From Blattabacterium cuenoti (lineage in GTDB: Bacteria; Bacteroidota; Bacteroidia; Flavobacteriales; Blattabacteriaceae): DNA of 64,000 nt. Positions 9,178 to 18,850 of the stretch are shown one piece after another. The position numbers were made by a program, and so were the translations under genes. The notes below the pieces were generated by a model. It saw nothing but the letters and a program-made list of their open reading frames with translations. It had not been told where the DNA came from and did not search any database. The stretch spans positions 425,963-489,962 of the forward strand of contig NZ_CP059203.1 of assembly GCF_014251955.1 (NCBI RefSeq). The letters are read 5' to 3'. How positions within the stretch are numbered: position 1 is the first letter of the stretch; each line of letters starts with the position of its first letter.

Positions 9178-10071
9178 TCATTTAGTTAGTTTATTTAATT
9201 CATTTTTTTTCAAAAAATATGTCATTTTCTTTTTTAAAAGATTAGATCCATTTAATAATGGTAATCTTACATAGGAATTACATATTCCTATGATATTCAA
9301 AAGTGTTTTAATTCCTGTTGGATTCCCCTCTTCATATATTAAATCAATCATATTAAAAACTTTGTAAAAAATAGTGAAAGCTTTACAAATATCCTTTTTT
9401 TTCGCTAAGGAGACCATTTTTGAAATTTCTTCTGGAAATCCTTGTGCTATTACAGAAATGACTCCATCTCCACCACCTGATATTATAGGTAAAGTAAGAA
9501 AGTCGTCTCCTGAGATTACACTAAAATTTTTTGGTTTTTTTTCAATGATTTTATAAGATTGCAAAATATTTCCAGATGCTTCTTTTATTCCTATTATATT
9601 TTTAAAATCATCAGCTAATCTAATTACGGTTTCTGGAGATATATTAGATCCAGTTCTTTTAGGAACATTATAAATAATTACATCAGATTCCGTATTATCT
9701 GCAATAGATTTAAAATGTTGATAAATTCCTTCCTGAGAAGGTCTATTATAATAAGGAGAAACAGAGAGAATTGCCGTAAAATCTGACAAATTCGAATTTT
9801 TTATTTTTTTTACAATAGATTTAGTATCATTTCCACCAATTCCTAATATCAAAGGGAGATTTTTAGAATTTATTTTTTTAATGCATTCAATTACATCCTT
9901 TTTTTCTTCCTTTTTTAAAGTAGAAACTTCAGATGTAGTTCCCAATAATACTAAATAATCTACTTTATTTTCTACATATTTTACAAGTTTTTCAAGTCCA
10001 TTAAAATCTATCTTTTCATTTTTTTTAAAAGGAGTAACTAACGCTACACCTGTTCCAGATAATTTTTTCAT
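9178..10071 (-). CDS. dapA: 4-Hydroxy-tetrahydrodipicolinate synthase
   Basis: DapA condenses pyruvate with aspartate semialdehyde, the first committed step to lysine and meso-diaminopimelate for peptidoglycan. The 297-aa protein shows GTGVALVTPF at the start, T45/T46 in GTTSE, Y134 in DVIIYNVPKRTG, and the Schiff-base lysine K163 in GIKEASGN. Length and motifs are normal. In a nutritional symbiont this supplies lysine as well as cell wall. Ferritin follows after 6 nt. Confidence 0.96.
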   Translation of the reverse strand: MKKLSGTGVALVTPFKKNEKIDFNGLEKLVKYVENKVDYLVLLGTTSEVSTLKKEEKKDVIECIKKINSKNLPLILGIGGNDTKSIVKKIKNSNLSDFTAILSVSPYYNRPSQEGIYQHFKSIADNTESDVIIYNVPKRTGSNISPETVIRLADDFKNIIGIKEASGNILQSYKIIEKKPKNFSVISGDDFLTLPIISGGGDGVISVIAQGFPEEISKMVSLAKKKDICKAFTIFYKVFNMIDLIYEEGNPTGIKTLLNIIGICNSYVRLPLLNGSNLLKKKMTYFLKKNELNKLTK

Positions 10072-10294
10072 TACATTTTGGTATAATAATAAATTAAATT
10101 AATTCTATATTATATTTTCATAATCTTTACATTTTAATTAATATATCCGTTATAAATTTCACATTTACACACATATATTTTTTATTCATTATTCAAAATA
10201 TCATTTATAAACAGATGTAGACGTAAAAAAAAAAATAAGGGATAATTTTTTTATTTATATATCAGTGATATAGTGATATTTTTAATTTCTTATT

Positions 10295-10567
10295 TTAATA
10301 ATCTTTTCTTGTTCTTGGTCTAGCAGCAGATACAATAATATTTCTTCCCATAAATTCTGTACCATTCAATTTTTCTATAGCTTGTCTTGCATTTTCTTCA
10401 TTAGACATTTCTATAAAACCAAACCCTTTACTTCTTTTGTTTGATGCAGATTCATCAAAAATTATTTTTGCATGAGTGACTTCTCCTATAGATTCAAAAT
10501 ATTCTTTTAATTCTTTTTCTGTCATATCATAGGATAAATTACCAACGTATAATTTCGTATTGTCCAT
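10295..10567 (-). CDS. RNA-binding protein with a single RRM
   Basis: The 90-aa protein is almost entirely one RNA recognition motif. RNP2 is KLYVGNLSY (residues 5-13) and RNP1 is KGFGFIEM (about 47-54). A short basic tail (ARPRTRKDY) follows. Such proteins in Bacteroidetes and cyanobacteria bind RNA and are often cold-induced; the target here is unknown. A TAAATTTG promoter box lies 26 nt upstream of the start, and a long AT hairpin lies just beyond it. Confidence 0.88.
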   Translation of the reverse strand: MDNTKLYVGNLSYDMTEKELKEYFESIGEVTHAKIIFDESASNKRSKGFGFIEMSNEENARQAIEKLNGTEFMGRNIIVSAARPRTRKDY

Positions 10568-10593
10568 ATTAATTAAATAAATTGTTTTAAAAG

Positions 10594-10601
10594 CAAATTT
10601 A
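10594..10601 (-). promoter_or_regulatory. Candidate Bacteroidetes -7 box for the RRM gene
   Basis: On the minus strand 10601-10594 reads TAAATTTG, matching TAnnTTTG, 26 nt before the start codon. No good -33 TTTG is visible. Confidence 0.45.
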
Positions 10602-10603
10602 GA

Positions 10604-10748
10604 GAAATATTTTTTCTAAATAAAGAAAAATATTTCACTTAAATAAGTTTTTTAACTAAAAAAAAAAAATCATGATTATTTTCATAAATAGAACTTTACA
10701 AAAAAAAAGTTGAATTTATAAAAATTTTTCTCTTAAATAAAGAGAAAA
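10604..10748. repeat. Two hairpins in the divergent RRM-pncB intergenic region
   Basis: GAAATATTTTTTC (10604-10616) pairs with GAAAAATATTTC (10625-10636), one base bulged. TTTTCTCTT (10726-10734) pairs with AAGAGAAAA (10740-10748) around a 5-nt loop. The first touches the RRM promoter box; the second would form in the pncB leader. They may regulate, or be chance structure in AT-rich DNA. The gap between the two genes otherwise shows no coding sequence. Confidence 0.3.
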
Positions 10749-10803
10749 CTCATCATTAAAAATGAATAAATTTTTAATAATTACAAAAAAAAGTATTTTT
10801 TTG

Positions 10804-12027
10804 ATGAATGAATTTATGATCGTATCGTCTTTGTTAGACAATGATTTTTATAAATTTACTATGCAAAATGCTATAATAAAACTATTTCCTTCAGTAAAAG
10901 CTAAATATGAACTTATAAATAGAGGAAAACATTCTTTTCCAAAAAATTTTGCTAATCTTTTGAAAGAAAATCTTCAAAAAATGGCAAGTTTAAAACTTTC
11001 AAATGAAGAAAGAATATATTTAGAAAAATATTGTCCTTATTTAGATTCAGCATATTTAGATTTTTTGAAAAAATATCAGTATAATCCTAAAGAAGTTTGT
11101 ATTTTTCAAAATGGAAAAAACATAAAAATACATATTAAAGGATTATGGAGTAGAACCATATTATGGGAAGTTCCTTTGATGGCTATTATATCTGAATTAT
11201 ATTATCAGTTAACAGGAACAAAACGCATTTCAGATAAAAAAATACTTTCTTTAACAAAAGAAAAATTGAATCAATATAAAAAACTAAATGTAAAAATTGG
11301 AGAATATGGGACTAGAAGAAGATATTCTTATCAAGTACATAAATTGGTTTTTAATCTTTTAAGAAAAGAAGGATCTCCTTTTTTTATAGGAAGTAGTAAT
11401 GTTCATTTATCTCATATTTTTTCAAAAAAACCTATTGGAACCCATGGTCATGAATGGATAATGTTTCATGCGGCTAAATATGGATTCAACATAGCAGATA
11501 AAATGGCAATGGAAAATTGGTTGAACATTTATGGAAATCATTTAAAAATTGCTTTATCTGATACATATACTAGTCCAATTTTTTTTAAAAATTTCGACAA
11601 AAAATTGGCAAATATTTTTGAAGGAGTTAGACATGACAGTGGAGATCCCATTTCATTTACTAACGAAATGATAAAACATTATCAAAAATTAAAAATTAAT
11701 CCTATCAATAAAAAAATTATATTTTCAGATAATCTGAACCCACATAAAGTAGCTATAATTTCTTCTTTTTGTAATAAAAAAAAAATCAATCCATTTTTTG
11801 GAATAGGAACTAATTTTACCAATGATGTAGGACTTCCTTCCATGAATATAGTTATTAAAATGGTTCAAACACTCACAGAAAAATCAAAAAAATGGATATC
11901 AGTTGTTAAACTTTCCAATGTAAAAGAAAAATCTACAGGAAATAAAAATATGATTTTTTTAGCTAAAAGAATTCTTCGTATTCAAAATCAAAATAATAAA
12001 AATAAACATTCAAAAAATATTATTTAA
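10804..12027 (+). CDS. pncB: Nicotinate phosphoribosyltransferase
   Basis: PncB makes nicotinate mononucleotide from nicotinate and PRPP, a salvage route to NAD. From the ATG at 10804 the protein is 407 aa and begins MNEFMIVSSLLDNDFYKFTMQ. The last part is the conserved family start, so the ATG at 10762, which would add 14 unrelated residues, is less likely. Other motifs are EYGTRRRYSYQVH, the catalytic-histidine region GTHGHEW, and RHDSGDP. A weak terminator hairpin follows. Salvage of host nicotinate fits an intracellular life. Confidence 0.93.
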   Translation: MNEFMIVSSLLDNDFYKFTMQNAIIKLFPSVKAKYELINRGKHSFPKNFANLLKENLQKMASLKLSNEERIYLEKYCPYLDSAYLDFLKKYQYNPKEVCIFQNGKNIKIHIKGLWSRTILWEVPLMAIISELYYQLTGTKRISDKKILSLTKEKLNQYKKLNVKIGEYGTRRRYSYQVHKLVFNLLRKEGSPFFIGSSNVHLSHIFSKKPIGTHGHEWIMFHAAKYGFNIADKMAMENWLNIYGNHLKIALSDTYTSPIFFKNFDKKLANIFEGVRHDSGDPISFTNEMIKHYQKLKINPINKKIIFSDNLNPHKVAIISSFCNKKKINPFFGIGTNFTNDVGLPSMNIVIKMVQTLTEKSKKWISVVKLSNVKEKSTGNKNMIFLAKRILRIQNQNNKNKHSKNII

Positions 12028-12047
12028 AAATTGAAAAAAAATCATAC

Positions 12048-12075
12048 ATTTCTAACTTAGAAATTTTAGTTTTGG
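12048..12075 (+). terminator. Possible terminator after pncB
   Basis: ATTTCTA (12048-12054) pairs with TAGAAAT (12058-12064) across a 3-nt loop, followed by TTTAGTTTTGG. The stem is AT-rich and the T run is broken. The rest of 12028-12230 holds no gene, only another dyad, TTTAATTG/CAATTAAA (12113-12130), upstream of miaB. Confidence 0.35.
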
Positions 12076-12230
12076 TTTTGTAATATTTTAATAAAGTTAA
12101 GTTTGTTTTTTGTTTAATTGCACAATTAAAGTGTTATTTTAGTTTTTAGTTAATAGTATATAATAGTAAATGAAGTAGTGAAGGGATGAATAATCTCGTA
12201 AATTATTAAAATTATTTTTTTGTATTAGTG

Positions 12231-12755
12231 ATGGAAAAGAACATAAACATAATAGGTAATAAAGAAAAAGAAAAAAAATCATTACGAACTTATATAGAAA
12301 GTTATGGATGTCAAATGAATGTTTCTGATAGTGAAATAATAGCTTCTTTTTTATTGAAAAAAGGATTTTCTATTACAAATAATTTAGAAGAAGCCAATAT
12401 TATATTAATTAATACTTGTTCTATTCGAGAAAAAGCAGAATTAACTTTAAAATTAAGATTACAGAAACTAAAATATTTGAAATCCATAAAAAGAAAAGAA
12501 CCTCTATTATTTGGAATTTTGGGATGTATGTCTGAGACAATAAAAAAGTTAGATAAAGAAGATCTTGTAGATTTTGTTATTTCTCCAGATTCTTATAGAA
12601 AAATTTCTGATGTTATTTTTTTAGTTAGAAAAAAAAAAAAATATTCACAAATTTTATCTAAAAAAATAAATGAAACTTATGATGATGTAACTCCATATCA
12701 ACTTGATCATAGTAAAAAAAAAAAAAATATTCACAAATTTTATCTAAAAAAATAA
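12231..12755 (+). CDS. miaB: MiaB N-terminal part, cut off by a frameshifting duplication
   Basis: MiaB is the radical-SAM methylthiotransferase that turns i6A37 of tRNA into ms2i6A37. This first piece carries the UPF0004 domain with all three auxiliary-cluster cysteines (SYGCQMN, NTCSIREKAE, GCMSE). After HSKKKK it runs into an altered frame and stops at TAA 12753-12755. The cause is an exact 86-bp tandem duplication (period from 12642 to 12728). Deleting one unit gives an open 476-codon MiaB. One extra A in the A14 tract (12714-12727), or loss of two, would also restore the frame with the repeat kept in. Start chosen at ATG 12231; a GTG precedes it directly. Confidence 0.85.
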   Translation: MEKNINIIGNKEKEKKSLRTYIESYGCQMNVSDSEIIASFLLKKGFSITNNLEEANIILINTCSIREKAELTLKLRLQKLKYLKSIKRKEPLLFGILGCMSETIKKLDKEDLVDFVISPDSYRKISDVIFLVRKKKKYSQILSKKINETYDDVTPYQLDHSKKKKNIHKFYLKK

Positions 12756-12799
12756 ATGAAACTTATGATGATGTAACTCCATATCAACTTGATCATAGT
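12642..12799 (+). repeat. Exact tandem duplication inside miaB (86-bp period)
   Basis: A 72-bp segment at 12642-12713 recurs without a mismatch at 12728-12799. The A tracts around it are A13 (12629-12641), A14 (12714-12727) and A10 (12800-12809). The period of 86 is not a multiple of three, so the second copy is read in another frame. Perfect identity points to a recent event, or to an assembly or sequencing error. The long A tracts suggest misalignment during replication as the origin. Confidence 0.95.
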
Positions 12800-12811
12800 A
12801 AAAAAAAAAGA

Positions 12812-13744
12812 GTGACATCATTTATAAGTATTACAAGAGGATGTGATAATATGTGTACATTTTGTGTAGTTCCTTTTACAAGAGGAAGAGAGAGAAGTAG
12901 TGATCCTAATTCAATACTCAGAGAATGCAAAAATTTATATGAAAAAGGATATAAAGAAGTAACTCTTTTAGGACAAAATGTAGATTCTTATCTTTGGGTT
13001 GGAAGTAATATTTTAAAAAAACAAATTTTTAAAATAAATAGGAATAAAAAAGATTTCTTCGATTTTTCCATGCTTTTGGATTTTTTAGCAAGAAAAATAC
13101 CTTTTATGAGAATACGTTTTTCCACATCTAATCCTCACGATATGTCTGAAAGTGTCATAAAAGTAATATCAAAATATTCAAATATATGTAAACATATTCA
13201 TTTACCAGTTCAATCAGGAAGTAATAAAATATTAAAATTAATGAATAGAAAATATACTCGTGAAAGTTATATTTCTTTAATAAAAAAAATCAGATCTATA
13301 ATTCCTGAATGTTCTATTTCACATGATATTATAACTGGATTTTGCAATGAAAATGAAGAAGACCATAAAAAAACTATTAGCTTAATGAAGAATGTAAAGT
13401 ATAATTATGGATATATGTTTTCTTATTCTCCTAGACCTGGAACTTTTGCATACAAAAAATATCAAGATAATGTTCCAGAAAATGTAAAAAAAAGACGTTT
13501 AAAAGAAATCATTGACGTGCAAAGACTTCATTCCATTTTTTATATGAAAAAATATATGGAGAAAACACAAGAAGTTTTAATAGAAGGAGAATCTAAAAGG
13601 AAAAATCAGGATTGGTATGGAAGAAATACTCAAAATACTGTAGTAGTATTTCCTAAAGTTATAGGAAAAAAAATAGGAGATATAGTTTATGTAAAAATAA
13701 AAAATTACACTTCTGCAACATTGATAGGAGTAATAGAAAAATAG
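12812..13744 (+). CDS. miaB: MiaB C-terminal part (radical SAM and TRAM domains)
   Basis: This is the second piece of miaB. The frame is open from 12716, through the second repeat copy, to the TAG at 13744; the GTG at 12812 is only the first formal start codon and lies inside the gene. It has the radical-SAM cluster motif CDNMCTFC, the QNVDSY and HLPVQSGSNKIL blocks, and a C-terminal TRAM domain (TQEVLIEGESKRKN, GDIVYVKIKNYTSATLIGVI). It shows no decay beyond the duplication, which suggests the lesion is new or is suppressed. Alone it would lack the auxiliary cluster. Confidence 0.85.
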   Translation: MTSFISITRGCDNMCTFCVVPFTRGRERSSDPNSILRECKNLYEKGYKEVTLLGQNVDSYLWVGSNILKKQIFKINRNKKDFFDFSMLLDFLARKIPFMRIRFSTSNPHDMSESVIKVISKYSNICKHIHLPVQSGSNKILKLMNRKYTRESYISLIKKIRSIIPECSISHDIITGFCNENEEDHKKTISLMKNVKYNYGYMFSYSPRPGTFAYKKYQDNVPENVKKRRLKEIIDVQRLHSIFYMKKYMEKTQEVLIEGESKRKNQDWYGRNTQNTVVVFPKVIGKKIGDIVYVKIKNYTSATLIGVIEK

Positions 13745-13788
13745 AATCTAATTAACGATGATAAATTTTTATAAAATATAAAAATTAT

Positions 13789-15054
13789 TTGGACATGGAA
13801 TCGATTCACAATATAAAACAAAAATTCAACATTATTGGGAATAATTACGCTTTAAATAGAGCTTTAGAAAAAGCCATTCAAGTTGCTCCAACTGATATTT
13901 CCGTATTAGTTCTTGGAGAAAGTGGAGTTGGAAAAGAATTTATTCCAAAAATTATTCATCAATTTTCTTGTAGAAAACATTGTTCTTATATTACTGTAAA
14001 TTGTGGAGCTATTCCAGAAGGAACAATTGATAGTGAATTATTTGGACATGAGAAAGGTTCTTTCACAGGAGCTACAAACATGAGAAAAGGATATTTTGAG
14101 GGAGCAAATGGAGGGACAGTTTTTTTGGATGAAGTAGGAGAACTTCCTTTAACAACACAAGTACGTCTTCTTCGTATTTTAGAATCAGGAGAATTTATAA
14201 AAGTAGGATCTTCCAAAATCCAAAAAACGAATATACGAATAATCTCTGCTACTAATTTAAATATGGGAAAGTCCATTCAAAAAGGAAAATTCAGAGAAGA
14301 TTTATATTATCGTCTGAATACAGTACAAATAACTGTCCCACCTTTGCGGTGTCGTAAAAATGACATTCAACTATTATTTAAAAAATTTTCCATTGATTTT
14401 TCTGAAAAATATCATATGCCTCCAATAAAATTAACTGAGGAAGCTATGAATTTTTTGGAAAATTATTCTTGGCCAGGAAACATAAGACAATTAAAAAATC
14501 TAATAGAACAAATATCTGTAGTAGAAACAAAACGTGAAATTTCCGTGGAAAAATTAAAAGAATATATTCCAGATAACATCCCTTCGTTATCTTTTCATCA
14601 TTCAAATGATGAACGTTTTTTTCAAAATTTTTCTAGTGAAAGAGATTTTATTTATAAAATTTTATTTGATATACAAAAAAATTTAAATGATTTAAAAATT
14701 TTAACGTTACAACTAATAAAAAATAATAATAATGCTAATTTTATTGAAAAAAATCAAAAAATTATGGAAAAAGTATTTGGAAAAATGATTAATCATTCTA
14801 ATATAGATGATTCTCTTTTTCAATTAGAAGATTCTTCAAAATTATCCTCTAATAATGATTTAGATTATGAAGAAGTAGAAGAAGATAATAATCTATCTAA
14901 AAATGATTCTAGTAGTTTTTCTTTACAAAAGAAAGAAATAGAATTTATTCAAAAAGCTTTAAGAAAAAATAGTGGAAAAAGAAAAATGACTGCAAAAGAA
15001 TTAGGAATTTCAGAAAGAACATTATATAGAAAAATAAAACAATATGGATTGTAA
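13789..15054 (+). CDS. Sigma-54-type AAA+ transcriptional regulator (NtrC family, no receiver domain)
   Basis: Such proteins use ATP to open sigma-54 promoters. The 421-aa protein has no N-terminal receiver or sensor domain. The AAA+ domain begins near residue 12: Walker A GESGVGKE, ELFGHEKGSFTGAT (the sigma-54 contact loop, usually GAFTGA, is GSFTGA), Walker B GGTVFLDEVGEL, and the R-finger region FREDLYYRL. An acidic linker leads to a C-terminal Fis-type helix-turn-helix (TAKELGISERTLYRKIKQYGL). miaB-regulator-lptE is a standard flavobacterial order. The end overlaps lptE by 11 nt. rpoN is not in the window, so it is unknown whether its partner survives. Confidence 0.9.
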   Translation: MDMESIHNIKQKFNIIGNNYALNRALEKAIQVAPTDISVLVLGESGVGKEFIPKIIHQFSCRKHCSYITVNCGAIPEGTIDSELFGHEKGSFTGATNMRKGYFEGANGGTVFLDEVGELPLTTQVRLLRILESGEFIKVGSSKIQKTNIRIISATNLNMGKSIQKGKFREDLYYRLNTVQITVPPLRCRKNDIQLLFKKFSIDFSEKYHMPPIKLTEEAMNFLENYSWPGNIRQLKNLIEQISVVETKREISVEKLKEYIPDNIPSLSFHHSNDERFFQNFSSERDFIYKILFDIQKNLNDLKILTLQLIKNNNNANFIEKNQKIMEKVFGKMINHSNIDDSLFQLEDSSKLSSNNDLDYEEVEEDNNLSKNDSSSFSLQKKEIEFIQKALRKNSGKRKMTAKELGISERTLYRKIKQYGL

Positions 15055-15616
15055 AAAAATTATTTTAATTCTTATTTCATTTCTATTATTAAATGGTTGT
15101 TATAAACCGATCTATTCTAAAATAAATGAATATGATAAAAAAATACAAATAAAAGAATTTCTAGAAAGAGTTAAATTTCCTTTTCATGGAGCTGCGGTTT
15201 TTATTTCTTATGATTTGAAAAGGAAACTTGAAGATTATATAATAGAACATGCCCCATTAAGTTTAGTTTTAGAAGGTGGAGATATTATTATAGGAGGAAA
15301 ATTTGTAGATTGCTCTTTCATAGAAAGAGAAGGAAAAAATGCAAAAATTAAGATAATAGTGAATGCTTATTGCAAAGATAAGCATAATTCTCAAAATAAT
15401 TGGGTACAAGATTTTGAAGTAATAGAAGATTATTATGGAGAAAAAGATGCTTTAAATGAAGGCCCTATGAAAAACAAAATTATAAACAATTTAGTTAGTC
15501 AATTATATAATAAAACAATCGAAAAAATAAATTTCAATAAAGAATATAATCAAGAAAAAGAAAAAGAGATCAATATCAATATTAATAACACAAAAACAAA
15601 AAATACAACGAATTAA
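15044..15616 (+). CDS. lptE: LPS assembly lipoprotein LptE (LptE family)
   Basis: LptE plugs and stabilises LptD, the outer-membrane LPS translocon. The 190-aa protein starts MDCKKIILILISFLLLNGC with a lipobox cysteine at residue 19, so it is a likely lipoprotein. The body is mainly beta and fits Bacteroidetes LptE by position and pattern, though the family is weakly conserved. The last 25 residues are low complexity (Glu/Lys then Asn/Ile). It overlaps the regulator by 11 nt and precedes secG. Confidence 0.75.
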   Translation: MDCKKIILILISFLLLNGCYKPIYSKINEYDKKIQIKEFLERVKFPFHGAAVFISYDLKRKLEDYIIEHAPLSLVLEGGDIIIGGKFVDCSFIEREGKNAKIKIIVNAYCKDKHNSQNNWVQDFEVIEDYYGEKDALNEGPMKNKIINNLVSQLYNKTIEKINFNKEYNQEKEKEINININNTKTKNTTN

Positions 15617-15713
15617 GACTACTGAAAATACTACTTACTAAGAAATACTAATAAAAATGAAAATTAATGAATAACTAAAACTGGTTTATTATGTTATTTT
15701 ATTCTTTGATCTT

Positions 15714-15956
15714 ATGAAAGATATATATTCAACAATATTTGGATTTTTAATCATTTTAACATGTGTCCTACTGATTATAGTGATTTTAATTCAAAATCCT
15801 AAAAAAGAAAGCATTTCTCAATCTTTTATGGAAAAAAATTTTAGATTTTTTGGAATAAAACAAACAAATACTTTTTTAGAAAGAATAACTTGGATATTAT
15901 CTATTTTCATAGTTTTTTTAACTTTATTTTTTAATTTTTTGTTAAAATCAAAGTAA
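15714..15956 (+). CDS. secG: Preprotein translocase subunit SecG
   Basis: SecG is the small accessory subunit of SecYEG. The 80-aa protein has two membrane segments, about residues 7-26 and 60-77. The conserved SecG cytoplasmic loop lies between them (ILIQNPKKESISQSF, then FFGIKQTNTFLERITWIL). Its place between lptE and groES is the usual flavobacterial order. Confidence 0.88.
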   Translation: MKDIYSTIFGFLIILTCVLLIIVILIQNPKKESISQSFMEKNFRFFGIKQTNTFLERITWILSIFIVFLTLFFNFLLKSK

Positions 15957-15962
15957 TAAATT

Positions 15963-15977
15963 ATGACATAATGTCAT
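15963..15977. promoter_or_regulatory. 15-bp dyad between secG and groES, possible operator
   Basis: ATGACAT-A-ATGTCAT is a perfect dyad with a 1-nt centre, too tight to be a hairpin and so more like a protein-binding site. It lies 105 nt before the groES ATG. A related perfect palindrome, ATGACATGTCAT, occurs at 35736-35747 between folC and glnS. The element does not resemble CIRCE (TTAGCACTC) and no regulator is known for it here. Confidence 0.35.
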
Positions 15978-16082
15978 TTAATCATATTTGTACAATTGTG
16001 TAAAATCTAAATATTTTTTATTTGGCATGTTTTTGGCTATGAATGATTCAATATATAGTTAACCTTAAAAATTATTTTAAAT

Positions 16083-16361
16083 ATGGTGGAAGTTAAGATT
16101 AAACCTTTAGCAGATCGTGTTTTAGTACAACCAGATCCTGCTGAAACAAAAACCGCTTCAGGAATTATCATTCCTGATACAGCAAAAGAGAAACCACAAA
16201 AAGGAACTATAATAGCTGTTGGTAATGGAAAAAAAGATGAACCTATGGTTCTGAAAAAAGGAGATAGAATTTTATATGGAAAATATTCAGGAACTGAATT
16301 AAAATGGGAAGAAGAAGAATATCTTATTATGAGAGAATCTGATGTAATTGCAATCATATAA
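16083..16361 (+). CDS. groES: Co-chaperonin GroES
   Basis: GroES caps the GroEL chamber. The 92-aa protein has the family start ([22 protein letters not shown]), the mobile loop ([16 protein letters not shown]), and the end DVIAII. It is followed after 92 nt by groEL and shares its transcript. The promoter region upstream holds the ATGACAT dyad and a TTGGCA-like element near 16022. Confidence 0.97.
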   Translation: MVEVKIKPLADRVLVQPDPAETKTASGIIIPDTAKEKPQKGTIIAVGNGKKDEPMVLKKGDRILYGKYSGTELKWEEEEYLIMRESDVIAII

Positions 16362-16447
16362 TAATAGAATCAATCATTTTGTTCATTAAAAATATGATAA
16401 GAGTAAGAGATAAGATTGTAATTAAGATAACTTTATAAAAAATCTAA

Positions 16448-18097
<1,650 letters not shown>

Positions 18098-18119
18098 TAG
18101 TGAGTTCCAATAATCCTCA

Positions 18120-18157
18120 AAAAAAAATAGTGTCTTACATAGACACTATTTTTTTAT
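18120..18157 (+). terminator. Strong bidirectional terminator between groEL and kdsC
   Basis: AATAGTGTC pairs with GACACTATT around the 7-nt loop TTACATA (18135-18141), flanked by A7 upstream and T7 downstream. The A and T runs make it work on both strands, for groEL (plus) and kdsC (minus, stop at 18177). Confidence 0.9.
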
Positions 18158-18176
18158 GATGGATATTTTTTTTATA

Positions 18177-18701
18177 TTATATCCAATTTTTTTGAATCTT
18201 CAGAGTTTGTTCTATTACATCTCTTACACAACCTTTTCCACCTTCTTTTGGAGAAATATATTTAGATATTTCTTTTACTTCTTGAACTGCATCTATTGGA
18301 GAACATGGTAAGGCAACAGATTTCATGATTTCAATATCTGGAATATCATCTCCCATATAAAGAATTTTTTTCTTAGTAATATTTAATATTCTGCAATACT
18401 CATCTAAATATTCTTTTTTATTATCAACCCCTTGATAAATATAACGAATATTAAGTCTTCTTAAACGTCTAAATACCATTAAATCAGATCCTCTAGTTAT
18501 AATACATAAATTATATCCTTTTTTTTTTGCTAATTGCATTGCATATCCATCTTTAGCAAACATTTGACGAACCATGTTCCCATCAGGAAATAAATTTAAA
18601 GTACAATTAGTTAACACCCCATCGACATCAAATATAAAAGTATTAATATCATTCATAATATTTCTATAGCTACGACTACTACTACTCATAAGCAAATCCA
18701 T
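18177..18701 (-). CDS. kdsC: 3-Deoxy-D-manno-octulosonate 8-phosphate phosphatase (KdsC-type HAD)
   Basis: KdsC removes phosphate from KDO-8-P for LPS inner core. The 174-aa protein is a C0-type HAD phosphatase: nucleophile motif FDVDGVLT (D25, D27), IITRG, a lysine in the DNKKEYLDEY region, and MGDDIPDIEIM. The end GGKGCVRDVIEQTLK is typical of KdsC. The first residues MDLLMSSSSRS come from a short AGT-type codon run; the true start may be the second Met (18689) or MNDINTF (18656). Confidence 0.88.
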   Translation of the reverse strand: MDLLMSSSSRSYRNIMNDINTFIFDVDGVLTNCTLNLFPDGNMVRQMFAKDGYAMQLAKKKGYNLCIITRGSDLMVFRRLRRLNIRYIYQGVDNKKEYLDEYCRILNITKKKILYMGDDIPDIEIMKSVALPCSPIDAVQEVKEISKYISPKEGGKGCVRDVIEQTLKIQKNWI

Positions 18702-18712
18702 TCATTGATCAA

Positions 18713-18792
18713 TCATTTCTTTCTTTATTTTTTTTGTTTTCTTTATCTTTCTTTTAATTGCATAACATAAATAACAAGAAAGAAAGAAATGA
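18713..18792. repeat. 14-bp inverted repeat with 52-nt spacer
   Basis: TCATTTCTTTCTTT (18713-18726) is the exact reverse complement of AAAGAAAGAAATGA (18779-18792). It fills most of the 149-nt gap between the kdsC start and the end of the PUR-like gene. Function unknown; the purine/pyrimidine bias makes a chance match easier. Nothing else is visible in the gap. Confidence 0.4.
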
Positions 18793-18850
18793 ATACGATA
18801 TGTATGCAATAATTTTTTACATTACATTACAATTAATCAATAATTAAAAA

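Noticed and set aside
12812-13744. GTG at 12812 as the start of an independent gene
   Set aside because: It falls inside the radical-SAM domain of MiaB; the frame is open through the second repeat copy upstream.
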